Source of the DNA: Choricystis sp. odSpoLacu1
Lineage: Eukaryota; Chlorophyta; Trebouxiophyceae
Assembly (NCBI GenBank): GCA_958009055.1
Contig: OY253660.1
Span: 496,001-560,000 of the forward strand
Length of the DNA: 64,000 bases
Reading direction: 5' to 3'
Shown: positions 51,271-60,903 of the stretch, piece by piece
How positions within the stretch are numbered: the first letter of the stretch is position 1
How the letters are laid out: each line of letters starts with the position of its first letter
Notes under the pieces: model-generated
The model's database searches: none
What the model was told of the DNA's origin: nothing
The model's input: only the letters and a program-made list of their open reading frames with translations
Program-made: the position numbers and the translations under genes

Positions 51271-51394
51271 TTGGGTGGATGGGAGAGAGGATATGTTTTT
51301 GTTCATGTTATGTGTGCTGTATTTTTTTCTTGGGCAGAGCGGAAATAACACAGAAAAAACAAGACGGAGAGAAAACAGCCGACCTTTCCTTCCA

Positions 51395-52117
51395 TCATTT
51401 CGCCTCCTCCTCCGCCGCCGGCACCGGCACCTTGCCCGCGGCCGGCCCCTCCACCCCGTGCGCCGCCAGGTAGGCGGCCACGGACCCGGCGTCGTCTTCG
51501 ACCAAGACACCATTCTTCCAGCACCCGGTGGCGGCCCCGATTGCTTTGTTCGCGGCACACTCTGCATCCACCGCCGCCGCATCCCCCTTCCACCCGGGGT
51601 ACCGCGCCAGCGACTGGCTGCCCAGCAGGCGGGAAGCTTTGACGCGCAGCGCGGTCTCGTCCCAGCGGGGGAGGAGGGTGTCTCGAATCACGCGCCACGC
51701 GCCCACGCCGTGGCGTTCCAGCCCCAGGTACAGCGCATCCCGCTCAGCCGGCCCCCACTTCTTGTCGTCCACGATGACGACGCGCTTGGGCTTGAAGAAG
51801 TCCTGGTTGACGGCGCCGGAGGGGAGGTGCAGCATGTCGTGCGGCGAGAGCGCGAGGCGCAGCTCGGCGGCGCGGCGGGCGCGGGGGTCGGAAGCGTCGT
51901 CGGGCTGGATGTGTGCGATGTGTGTGTGGAGTGAGAGAGGAGCGTGGGCGGCGTTGCGTGCCGGGGCGAGAGCGCGGCGCTCGCATCGTGTTTGAATTGG
52001 TCGGTGGCGCCGGGGACCTCTTTCTCTCCTCCTCTCCCCCCACGCTCCCCCCCCCACACGCACCTGCCGAGCCACGCGCCGCGTCTCAAACGCTTCCAAC
52101 ACGGGTCTGGAGGCCAT
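51395..52117 (-). CDS. SANT/Myb-like domain protein
   Basis: Exons 52117-52064 and 51904-51395 encode 187 residues. Exon 1 (MASRPVLEAFETRRVARQ) is short. The SANT/Myb-like helices are KKWGPAERDALYLGLERHG, VGAWRVIRDTLLPRWDETALR and VKASRLLGSQSL, with the three spaced aromatic residues (KKW, GAW, PRW) of the fold. It is followed by YPGWKGD and ATGCWKNGVLVED, a conserved-looking block that I cannot assign to a named family. A single SANT repeat suggests chromatin or protein binding rather than a classic R2R3 factor. Divergent from a coiled-coil gene over 162 bp. Confidence 0.75.
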   Translation of the reverse strand: MASRPVLEAFETRRVARQVRVGGGAWGERRRERGPRRHRPIQTRCERRALAPARNAAHAPLSLHTHIAHIQPDDASDPRARRAAELRLALSPHDMLHLPSGAVNQDFFKPKRVVIVDDKKWGPAERDALYLGLERHGVGAWRVIRDTLLPRWDETALRVKASRLLGSQSLARYPGWKGDAAAVDAECAANKAIGAATGCWKNGVLVEDDAGSVAAYLAAHGVEGPAAGKVPVPAAEEEAK

Positions 52118-52279
52118 GGCTCTCTGTGTGAAAGAAGAAAAAACGAGTTTGGAAGAGAGAGCGACGAACGAAGAGTGTTTTCGCCTCATTCTCTCTTTCG
52201 CTCTCCGCAGGGACCGTGCCCGCGCGCCCCCCGGGCCGCGCGCCCCCCCCCACCCACCCCCCCCACCTCCTGAATCCGC

Positions 52280-53055
52280 ATGGACGCCCATCCACCCCCC
52301 ACCCGCGCCCAGCTGGAGGCGCGCATCGCGTCGCTGGCGGCCGCGCTCCAGGCGGAGCGCGCGCGCGGCGACGCGCTGGAGGCCGCCCTGGCGGAGGCGC
52401 GGGCGGCGGCGGCCGCGGTGCAGGTCAAGGTGAGCGTGTGTAGTGTGTTATGATGGGAGAAGAGCGGTGGGAGAGCGCGGGGAGAGGGCGGGAGGCAAAG
52501 GAAATACCGGGGCATGGCGCGCAGTCACCGTCACTCTCAACCCACCACCGCCTCCTCCCCCAGGCCGAAGAAGCCGAGGAAGCCGTCACCCTGCGCCTGC
52601 TGCGCCGCCTGGCCGCCTCCGAGCCTCCGTCCTCCACCGGCCCCCTGCGCTCCGACGCGCCGCGCTGCGTGGCCGCGGCCGACCGCGCGGCCCTGGTCGC
52701 GCGCGCGGCGGCCGCGGAGGCCGCCGCCCGGGACGCGGCCGCCGCCCGGGTCGCCCTGGAAGCCTGCCTGGAGGCAGAGGAGGAGAGGGTCGTCAACCGG
52801 CTGCACCGGCGGCTGGCGGGGCTGGCGGCAGAGTTGTCTGCCCGCCGCGCGTCTTCCGCCACGCCCGCCGCCCCGCCGCCCCCGCCCCAGGTGCGCACCC
52901 CGCCCCCCCGCTCCCTGCGCGCTGTGCCCGACCTGATGGACGCGTTTGACTCGGAAGGCGGCGGCGGCGGCGGCAGTGGTGGCGGGGAGTCGCTGCTGGG
53001 CGCGCGGCCGCTGTGGCGGCCGGTGGTCACCGTGCGGCGCGAGCAGCGTGGATGA
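52280..53055 (+). CDS. Coiled-coil protein (CCDC6-like pattern)
   Basis: Exons 52280-52429 and 52564-53055 encode 213 residues; exon 1 is too short to stand out by length. Residues ~8-50 are a coiled coil (TRAQLEARIASLAAALQAE, RGDALEAALAEARA). Exon 2 has LRLLRRLAASE, then ARVALEACLEAEEERVVNRL and HRRLAGLAAEL. The EEE..NRL.RRL pattern recalls CCDC6/DUF2046 proteins but the match is weak. The C-terminus is a Pro-rich and Gly-rich tail ending PVVTVRREQRG. The clean phase-0 splice supports the model. Confidence 0.6.
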
Positions 53056-53393
53056 CTTTTGATTTGAATTTGCATGGGCAGAAGGAAAAGAAAAAGCCGT
53101 GTGCGTGTGTGTGCTTGTGTCTTGGGCTGTTTTGATTTGTTTCTAGGCACCCACCCACCCATTTTTTTTCCTCGGGCGTGTTTTTTTTTTTTTCGCGGGT
53201 CCCCGCCTGGTGTGAACTCCCCCCCCCCCTTTTTTGTGCCCACCCCCCCTTGCAAAATCAAATAACGACAGCTGACTACTCTCTCTACCTCCATTTTGTA
53301 ACCTGTTTCCCACCACGTCAAAACAATGAAAAAAAATCAAATGAGTTTTGGAAAATCAAGTTTTACACGACACACAAAACCTCCCTCTCTCTT
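53056..53393. other. Convergent intergenic, 338 bp
   Basis: Between two gene ends. Contains several T-runs (53161-53168, 53180-53193, 53230-53236) and a C-run, and is markedly AT-richer at 53255-53390. It should hold both 3' UTRs. No gene seen. Confidence 0.55.
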
Positions 53394-54023
53394 TCACTTG
53401 GAGATGCCCGCGTACGGCAGGCACTTGATCACCAGGTTGAGGTTGCAGTCGGGCACCCGCTTCTCCTTGGACAGAGCAGACAGCTTGGACGACGACAGCT
53501 TCTCGTTGATGTGCTGCTTCCCAGCGCGCCGCACCATCACCTTGCCGCCAGCAGTGACTTTGATGCGCTTGGACGCCGCCTTTTTGGTCTTCAGCTTGCC
53601 GCCTCCCTGCTTGGCGTCGATGGTGAGGAGGGAGGGGCGGGCGGGGGGCGCGAGGACGGGGGGGCGGGCGGCGCGCGCGGTGAAGGCGGCCTGTGGTGGG
53701 GTGAGGAGAGAGGGTCGGCCACGGCGCTTGTGCGTGCGTTTTCTCTCTCTCGGCTCTCCCTCTGGCGCCCGGCTGGCTCGGCTCCCCATCCCGACCACCC
53801 CGCACGCGCGCGCGGCCTGCAATGCGCGACGCGGGGGTGTGGGAGGCAGGGAGGGGGAGGGCGGGCGGGCGGGAGGCGTTCCCCCCCCGCCGCAAAACGG
53901 CGGCCCTCGCTCCACGAAGGGGGCGCCCCCACGCCCCCCGCCTCGGTGCCACCCCAATTGGCGCCCCGAACCGGGGCGGAGTGGCTCACTGCACACACGC
54001 ACCGTGCAGCCGAGGAACGACAT
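53394..54023 (-). CDS. Ribosomal protein bL35, organellar
   Basis: Exon 1 is only 21 nt (54023-54003, MSFLGCT) and exon 2 is 53690-53394; 105 residues joined. After a leader (AAFTARAARPPVLAPPARPS) comes the bL35 core KLKTKKAASKRIKVTAGGK, then VMVRRAGKQHINEKLSSSK, the basic family signature. bL35 sits in the bacterial-type large ribosomal subunit, so the product works in plastid or mitochondrion. The long unspliced frame through the intron is artefactual: the GTGCGT donor and CACCACAG acceptor remove 312 nt cleanly. Divergent from CCT-beta with 167 bp between starts. Confidence 0.85.
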   Translation of the reverse strand: MSFLGCTVRVCSEPLRPGSGRQLGWHRGGGRGGAPFVERGPPFCGGGGTPPARPPSPSLPPTPPRRALQAARACGVVGMGSRASRAPEGEPRERKRTHKRRGRPSLLTPPQAAFTARAARPPVLAPPARPSLLTIDAKQGGGKLKTKKAASKRIKVTAGGKVMVRRAGKQHINEKLSSSKLSALSKEKRVPDCNLNLVIKCLPYAGISK

Positions 54024-54190
54024 GGCTTGGAAGGGTGGGGGAGGCGGGCGCAAAAGCAAGAGGCCGGCGTCGAGAGGAGAGTGTTTTTTTTTTATCGCCG
54101 AAAAACTCTTCGCCTCCCCACACACACTCGTCACGCTTTCTCTTCTTCGGAGTGTCCCCTTCCCTCCCCCCTCCCGACTCCCCTCCCGTC

Positions 54191-56336
54191 ATGCAGGTGC
54201 GTGTGTGCAGATAGAGATTGCTGCTGGTTCTGTTGTGTGGGCAGACGCGGGCGTGGGGAGGTGTGTGGAGAGACGCGCCCGCCCGACGCAAAAACCGATG
54301 GCAAGCCACCCCTCCTCCCCCCCTCCACACACAGGCTCCCGGCGGCGGCCATGCCGGCATCCTGCAGGCCGGCACCACCGAAGAACGCGGCGCCAACGCG
54401 CGCCTGGTGAGAGTGGGAGAGAGGAGGGAGAGAGGAAGGAGAGAGGCGATCCCGGCCTGCCCCGATCGGAGCGGCACACACTCCGCGCCGCCCCGCGCCC
54501 GCGCATCTGCCGACGCCTATGTGACCCCTGGTGGCCAAACACGCTCACATACGCTTGTTGAGGAGAGAGAGAGAAGCAAACCCACCCTCCTCCCCCCTCC
54601 CCTCCCGTTTCTTCGACGCACCCTCCCCACCTCCCCACCCCCCCACCCCCTTCACTTCAGTCCTCCTTTGTCGGCGCCATGGCCATCGCCGACCTCGTCA
54701 AAACCACGCTCGGCCCCAAGGGCATGGACAAGATCCTGCAGAGCGTGGGGCGTGGCAAAAGCGTGACCGTCACAAACGATGGCGCCACCATCCTCAAATC
54801 CATCTACGTGGACAACCCCGCCGCCCGTGTGCTGGTGGACCTGTCCCGCGTCCAGGACGATGAAGTGGGGGACGGCACGACGAGTGTGGTGGTGTTGGCG
54901 GGGGAGCTTTTGCGTGAGGCTGAGAAGCTGGTCACCTCTGGCGTCCACCCCATGACCGTCGTCGCGGGGTACCGCGCCGCCGCGGAGGCCGCGTTGGAGG
55001 CCCTCGAAGCCGGCGCCAGGACGGCGGAGGGGGCGGACCTGCGCCCCGCGCTGGAGGCGGTCGCGCGCACCACCCTCGACTCCAAGATCCTCTCCCACGA
55101 TCGCGACCACTTTGCCACCCTCGCCGTGGACGCCGTGCTGCGCCTGGGCCCCGAGCCCGACCTGGACATGATCCACATCCTCAAGAAGGCGGGGGGGACG
55201 CTGGCTGAATCGTGGCTCGAGCCTGGTTTCATTCTGGACAAAACGCCCGGCGTCGGCCAACCCAAGCGCGTCGAAAATGCTCGCATTTTGGTCGCCAACA
55301 CCGCCATGGACACCGACAAAGTCAAGATCTACGGCGCCAGAGTGCGCGTCGACTCCATGGCGGCGGTGGCCGACCTGGAGGCGGCGGAGAAGGGCAAGAT
55401 GAAGGCGAAAGTGGGGAGGATGCTGGCCTGCCACCCGACCGTCGTCGTCAACCGCCAACTCATCTACAACTACCCTGAATCCCTGTTTGCGGATGCGGGC
55501 GTCATGGCGGTGGAGCACGCCGACTTTGATGGGGTGGAGCGGCTGGCCAAGGTGACGGGGGCGCAGGTCGCGTCGACGTTTGATGGGATCGAGTTGGCCG
55601 CGCCAGAGGAGGGTGCCACCGGCGCCACCGACGCCGCCGCCCCCCCCACCTCCACCATTCGCCTGGGGTCTGCCACCCTGGTGGAAGAGGTCGTGGTCGG
55701 CGGCGACCGCGCGGTGCGGTTCTCTGGGTGCGCGCGCGCGGAGGCCGCGACCGTCGTTCTGCGCGGCGCGTCGGCGCATGTGCTCGACGAAGCCGACCGC
55801 TCCCTGCACGACGCCCTGTGCGTCTTGGGCGCCGCCGTGCGGGACGCGCGCGTGGTGTGGGGGGGCGGGTGGCCCGAGGTGAGTGGTGGTGGAGAGGGAG
55901 GAGGGGAGAGGGAGGAGGGGAGAGCGAGAGAAGTTTTGTTTTTTCCAACCTCACCCCCCACCCCCCACACCATCAGGCTCGCATGGCCCACGCCGTCGCC
56001 ACCGCGGCGTCCACCACCCCGGGCAAGCGGTCCCTGGCCATGGAGGCGTTTGCGACCGCGCTGCGCGCGCTGCCCGCCGCGATCTGCGACAACGCGGGGC
56101 TGGACGCCGCCGACGCGGTCGCCCGCCTGCGCGCCGCCCACGCGGCCGACCCGACCGGCACGACGGCGGGTGTGGACGTCATCGCGGGCGGCGTCGGCTG
56201 CATGAGGGAGAGGGGCGTGGTGGAAGCCTTCCGCGTGAAGCGGGCCGTCCTGCTCTCCGCCACGGAGGCGGCGGAAATGATTCTGAGGGTGGATGAAGTC
56301 GTCAAGGCGGCGCCCCGGCCGCGGGACCGGGAGTGA
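54191..56336 (+). CDS. CCT2: T-complex chaperonin subunit beta (CCT2)
   Basis: Exons 54191-54196 (6 nt, Met-Gln), 54335-54406, 54661-55878 and 55977-56336 encode 551 residues. The ATP site includes [10 protein letters not shown] (~44-53), VTNDGATIL and GDGTTS (96-101). [31 protein letters not shown] and RQLIYNYPE are specific to the beta subunit, and the C-terminal block has [12 protein letters not shown] and [18 protein letters not shown] is the cytosolic double-ring chaperonin for actin, tubulin and WD40 proteins. The 6-nt first exon is inferred from the need for phase 0 and the ATGCAG|GTGCGT context. Confidence 0.92.
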
Positions 56337-56751
56337 AGGGAGGGGGAGGGGAGGGGTGTGGTGTGTGTGTGGGGGGGGGGGTCGGTGTGTGTGGAGAGAG
56401 ACGGGAGAGCCCGAAGAGACCACACAGAGGCGTGCAAAACGTGTCCCTGTTCCCTCACGCTTCAAACGAAAAATCCGCCCGAGCAGGATTACAAAAAAGC
56501 GCCTTGGTTTGGCGCCGCGTTGCTTTGTTTTGTGTGTGTGTGGTTGGGTGGGGGGGGGCAAGGGGAGGACAACACACACCGGCCGTCCAAAACAGCGCCG
56601 CGACTGCGCGCGCTCCCCAAACGCGTGTTTTTTTTGTTTGAATTCTTCTCCGCGTCTGTGCGTGTGTGCGCGCGTTGCAGTGGCGACCGTGATGCGTGCG
56701 TGTGTGGAAGCAACCACTCCTTCCCCCCACCGCTGGCCTTTTTCTCTCCGT
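56337..56751. other. Convergent intergenic, 415 bp
   Basis: Holds the 3' flanks of CCT2 and the lumenal-protein gene. Contains GT-rich and G-run tracts (56354-56392, 56530-56560). No gene seen. Confidence 0.5.
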
Positions 56752-57724
56752 TCAGCGGTTGTTGGCCAGGATGGCCTCCTTGGCCTCCGCCATCGCCTTC
56801 TTCTTCTCGGCGGCGCCCAGGCCGCGCTTCTTGGTGCCCTCCATGTTGTAGCCGGACATGCTGCGTGGTTGGTGGGGGGGGGTGGGGGTGGGGGTGGGGG
56901 CGGTGTTTTTTTTTGTTCCGTTCTGTTTTCGGCACCCGCGCCTCCCTCTGGTCGCTTGCCCTCTCTCAACCCACGCTCACCTGGCCCCCGACGACGACGG
57001 CGGGATGGACCCCCGGCGCACGGTGGACCCGGTGGAGGCCTGGGAGGGAATCTCGATGGCGGAGGCCGCGCGCGCGGTGGCAAGGGTGAAGGCTGGGGGG
57101 GGTGGGGGGTGGGGTGTGGATTGGAGGCGTCAGCGTCAGAGTCGGGTGTGTGTCTGTGCGGGGAAGCAGGGAGGGGCACGGTGCAGGCGGCGGGGCGCCA
57201 CGCGCTTGGGTGCTGACGGCGCGCAACACCGGGAAGAGGGTCGAGCCGCCCCGGCGCCCGCTGTCCCGCCCGCGCCGTCCCCACAAAAGCGGGGGTGGCG
57301 CGGCGACCCACCCCCCCACGCGGTTGGCTGCGGATGAGCAGGCGCCGAGGGGGGCGGATGCTGGGCAGGCGCGCGGCGGCCGGCGCGCGAGGCGGAGAGA
57401 AGAGACAGGGGGGGCGAGTCGCAGGATTGATGGCACCAGACCCCTCTGTGCCACCCGCGCCGACCGCCCTGCCGCGCAGCAGCCCCCCGATTTCCCCCCC
57501 CCAACCGCGGCCGACCATCGCTCTGCGACGGTGTGGGGGAGGCCCGCGGCGCGCGGCGGCCAGAGTGGGCGCCAACCGCCGACTCTACCCCGAAAACAAA
57601 AAAACGACGCACCCGTCGCGGCGAGCGAGAGCAGCGCGCGGCGGTCGACGACCGCGGGGGCGGGCGCCTTGCGGGCGACGGTGGTCGGGGCCACGGTGGG
57701 CTTGGCGGTGGCGACGCAGCGCAT
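56752..57724 (-). CDS. Small thylakoid-lumen-like protein, three short exons
   Basis: Exons 57724-57613, 57092-56981 and 56860-56752 join in frame to 110 residues; each is too short to appear as a long frame. The N-terminus has a plastid leader (MRCVATAKPTVAPTTVARK), then a twin-Arg and hydrophobic stretch RRALLSLAATAFTLATARAASA, a bipartite lumenal signal with an Ala-x-Ala-like cleavage site. The mature part would be IEIPSQASTGSTVRRGS..MSGYNMEGTKKRGLG followed by a charged helix AAEKKKAMAEAKEAILANNR. A lumenal or thylakoid peripheral protein is inferred; I cannot name it. All three splice sites are canonical (GTGCGT, GTGAGC; CCCAG, CGCAG). Divergent from FAR over 163 bp. Confidence 0.68.
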
Positions 57725-57887
57725 GGTTGGTTGGGGAGAGGGCGGAGAGAGAAGAAAAGAAGAGGACGACGGCGAACGGCGAGAGGGGACTGAAGCGAGA
57801 GACGCACACACTCGCGTGCCTTTTGTTTTCTCTTCCCGCTGTTTCTTTCGACCGCGCCCCACAGTACCTTCCCTGTTTTCACTCGCC

Positions 57888-60412
57888 ATGCCGCTGCCTG
57901 GGTGGTACGTGCACACAGACGACGGGGGGGGGGGGGGGGGGAGTCGCGGGGTGTGGGGGCGACACGGCGCGCGCCGACGGCAATGGGTGAAAGCAACACG
58001 CGCCCCCCCGCACACGCCCCCCGCCTGCGCCACCCTCGCGCCGTCACCCGCTCCTCCACCCCGGCGTCGATGCACAGTAGCACGCACCACCGTTAGTAAC
58101 GGTCAGCGGCAGGCGCCCGCCCCAGGAGCGCGCACACCCTCCCCAAACACACACCCACGACTCCCCCCTCTTTCCCCTCCCGCACCCACAGCTTTTACCC
58201 CGGCGGCCGCCTGCCTGGCGGCCCCTGGAACGGCTCCTTCCCCGCGGCGGGCTGCCCTCTGCAGCAGCCGCCGTGCGAGCACCCGGACGGCGTGTGCCCG
58301 CTGCCGGAGGGCATGCTGCAGGTGAGAGTTTGGGAGGAAGAAAAAAACGGGCAAGATGCGGACGCGCGACACGCGGAGGGTCCGCGCGCCTTGTGCCTCT
58401 TCTCCCCTCCTGCCTGCGTGCGGGCGCTATGAAGGCATCAGTGTGGCCGTGCGTGGTCGAGTGCGTGGGCAGCAATGCGCGACACAAGCAACTCCAGCAC
58501 ATCCCCCTCCTCCCCTCTGCTCTTTCCCCTCCCAAAACACTCACCCCCCCCTCCTCCTCCCACCACCCCTCACCCCTCCCACCACCAGCCCTCCATCCTC
58601 GCCGCCTTCTCCGGCGCCGACGTCTTCATCACGGGCGGCACCGGCTTCGTGGGCTCCGTCATCATCGAGCAACTGCTGCGCCTGGTCCCCGATCTGGGCA
58701 CCGTGTTTGTGCTCGTCCGCCCGAAGGCGGGCGCCGCGCCCGACGCACGCCTGGAGGCGCTGCTGGCCAAACCCCTGTTTGACGCGCTGAGGCCGGGGGC
58801 GACGTACGAGTCCGCGTTTGCGGGGGTGTGCGACTTCAAGGGCAAGCGCGGGTGAGTTGGTTTTTGTGGAGGGGAGCGTGGGAAAGGGGAGCGAAAGCAA
58901 GCAAAAAAAAACACACTCGACCCACACACCCTCTCCCACCCCTTCAGCCCCATCCGCCCCGAGCTGCGCGCCAAGTTGCGCGTCGTCGCGGGCGACGTCT
59001 GCCACCCCGACTGCGGCCTCTCCTCCACCGACCTGGAGGCGGTGCGCACCAGGTCGAGGTTTGTCATTCACTGTGCCGCGTCGATCTCGTTTTTCGACCA
59101 CGTCCACACCCTGCTCACCCAAAACTACAAGGCCACTGCCAACGTCGTCACCCTGGCCATGCGCTGCGCCGCGCTCGCCGGCTACATCCATGTGTCCACC
59201 GCCTACGTCAACATCAACCTGCCGCGCGGCGCCCACGTGGAGGAGGCGATCTACCCGCTGGTGTTGCCCGACGGCACCCCCGTCCGCCACGCCGACACCG
59301 CGGCAGAGCTCCTGGGCCTCCCCCCCAAAGAAGCCACGTTCGCCGCCAACAAGATCGTCGCCAAGCTCGGCTACCCCAACGCCTACACCCTGTCCAAGCA
59401 CCTGGCTGAAGACTTGGTGGCGGAACTGCACGCGAGCGGGCGCGTGACCGCGTGCATCGTGCGCCCCTCGATCGTCGGCGCCAACGCGTACGGCCCGTCG
59501 TCCGGCTACTTTGGCAACACGGCGGGGCCGACCTCGCTCACCCTGGCCTTTGCGTCCGGCATGGCCAGGTTCACGTGCCTCAACCCGGACCACGTGTGGG
59601 ACATCATTCCGTGCGACATCGTGGCCGCGTGCGTCCTGGGCACTGCCGCCGCCCTCGCTGCTGGTGCCGCCACCCCCGCCACCCCTCTGATCACGCACTG
59701 CGCGTCCTCTGTGTCCAATGGGGAACGCTATGGGACGTTGTTCAACAACGTGATCTTTCCTTACTGGGCGGCCGCGCCCCCCGCCAAGCGCTTTTCGCGC
59801 GGGCCCTACAAACCGGTCGACCACTGGACCGCGTTCCTGCCGGCCACCATGTTTGCTTTCAAATGGCTCAACGCGTGGAACACGGCCAAGTTCAAAGCGA
59901 TCGCGGCGCTGTTGAAGGCCAACGGCCGCCCCGACCTCGCCAAACAGGTGTGGCAGGGGTGGCAGGTGTACAAGCTGTACAACACGCCCCAGCTCGACTT
60001 TGACATCTTTTACTGTGTGTCGCGGGCTCAAGCCATCGAACATGCCCTGCCTGAAGCCGAGCGGGCGGCGGGTGCGTTCCAGATGGTGTGGTCGAAAGGG
60101 AGGGACGACTGGGCGTCCTACCTGACCCGGCACGCGGACGTGGTGCGCGCCAAGTTCTTTGCTCGCTACGACAAGAAAGTCAAGGCCAAGAAGGGGGCGG
60201 CTGTGGCCGCCGCGCCTGAGGCGCCGCCGCCGCTGCCGGTGGCGCCCGCGCCGCTGCGCGCGGGGTCGGCGCTGCCGCCGCCCCCTGGGTGCTGCGCGGT
60301 CACCGAGGGCCTGGTCATGGTGCCGCCCTGCGCCACGCTCAACGCGACCGACGTGGTGAAAGGCGGTGGTGTCGTGGTGGTGGAGGAGGCGGTGGCGGCC
60401 GAGGCGGCGTGA
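57888..60412 (+). CDS. FAR: Alcohol-forming fatty acyl-CoA reductase
   Basis: Exons 57888-57904 (17 nt), 58192-58321, 58589-58851 and 58948-60412 encode 624 residues. Residues ~5-45 are a Cys/Pro-rich extension (GCFYPGGRLPGGPW, CPLQQPPCEHPDGVCPL). The Rossmann core starts FITGGTGFVGS (63-72); IHCAASISF, VSTAYVNIN and YTLSK (Tyr283, Lys287) form the NADPH-dependent reductase site; VRPSIVGANAYGPSSGY follows. The C-terminal FAR/male-sterile domain runs through FKWLNAWNTAKFK and LDFDIFYC. A Pro/Ala-rich tail ends the protein. FARs reduce C16-C30 acyl-CoA to primary alcohols, usually at the ER or plastid. It is followed in tandem by KCS. Confidence 0.9.
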
Positions 60413-60903
60413 GGGAGAGTGAAAAATGAAGTACCCTTTTTTTTGTGTGTGTGGGGATGGATTCCGACCATATTTTTTTCATTCTTTCTTGTGTGGCGTG
60501 TCTCGTGGTGTCGAGAGAGAGAGAGAGAGAGGGAGGGAGGGAGTGTGAGAGAGAGGAGCACTGAAGGACTCTGCGTGTGCTTTTTTTACCTACCCAACTT
60601 GAAAAACATTTCTTCTTTCCGTGCAATAACACATCAACTCGTGATCCCATACTTTAAACAAGGGGCTCAGGGAGGGGAGAACGCTGGCCCACGCGCACAA
60701 CAGGAGCAAAAAAGCGCGTCGGTCCAGGGAGGGGGCAGCGCCACAAAAAAGAGTGCTTTGTTTTTTTCCTCTCGCTCAGCGCCACACACCGCGAACTCTC
60801 TCGCTCTCTCCGCCCCCCCCCCCCCCCTCCCACCCACCCCCCCGCGGCAGCCCTAGTCCCGCGCGACACCAAACCTCGGCTGCACACCACTCAACCGCAC
60901 GAC
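60413..60903. other. Intergenic, 491 bp
   Basis: Between FAR and KCS (same strand). Contains a (GA)n block at 60514-60531, T-runs, and a C-run at 60811-60826. It presumably carries the FAR 3' UTR and the KCS promoter. No gene recognised. Confidence 0.5.
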
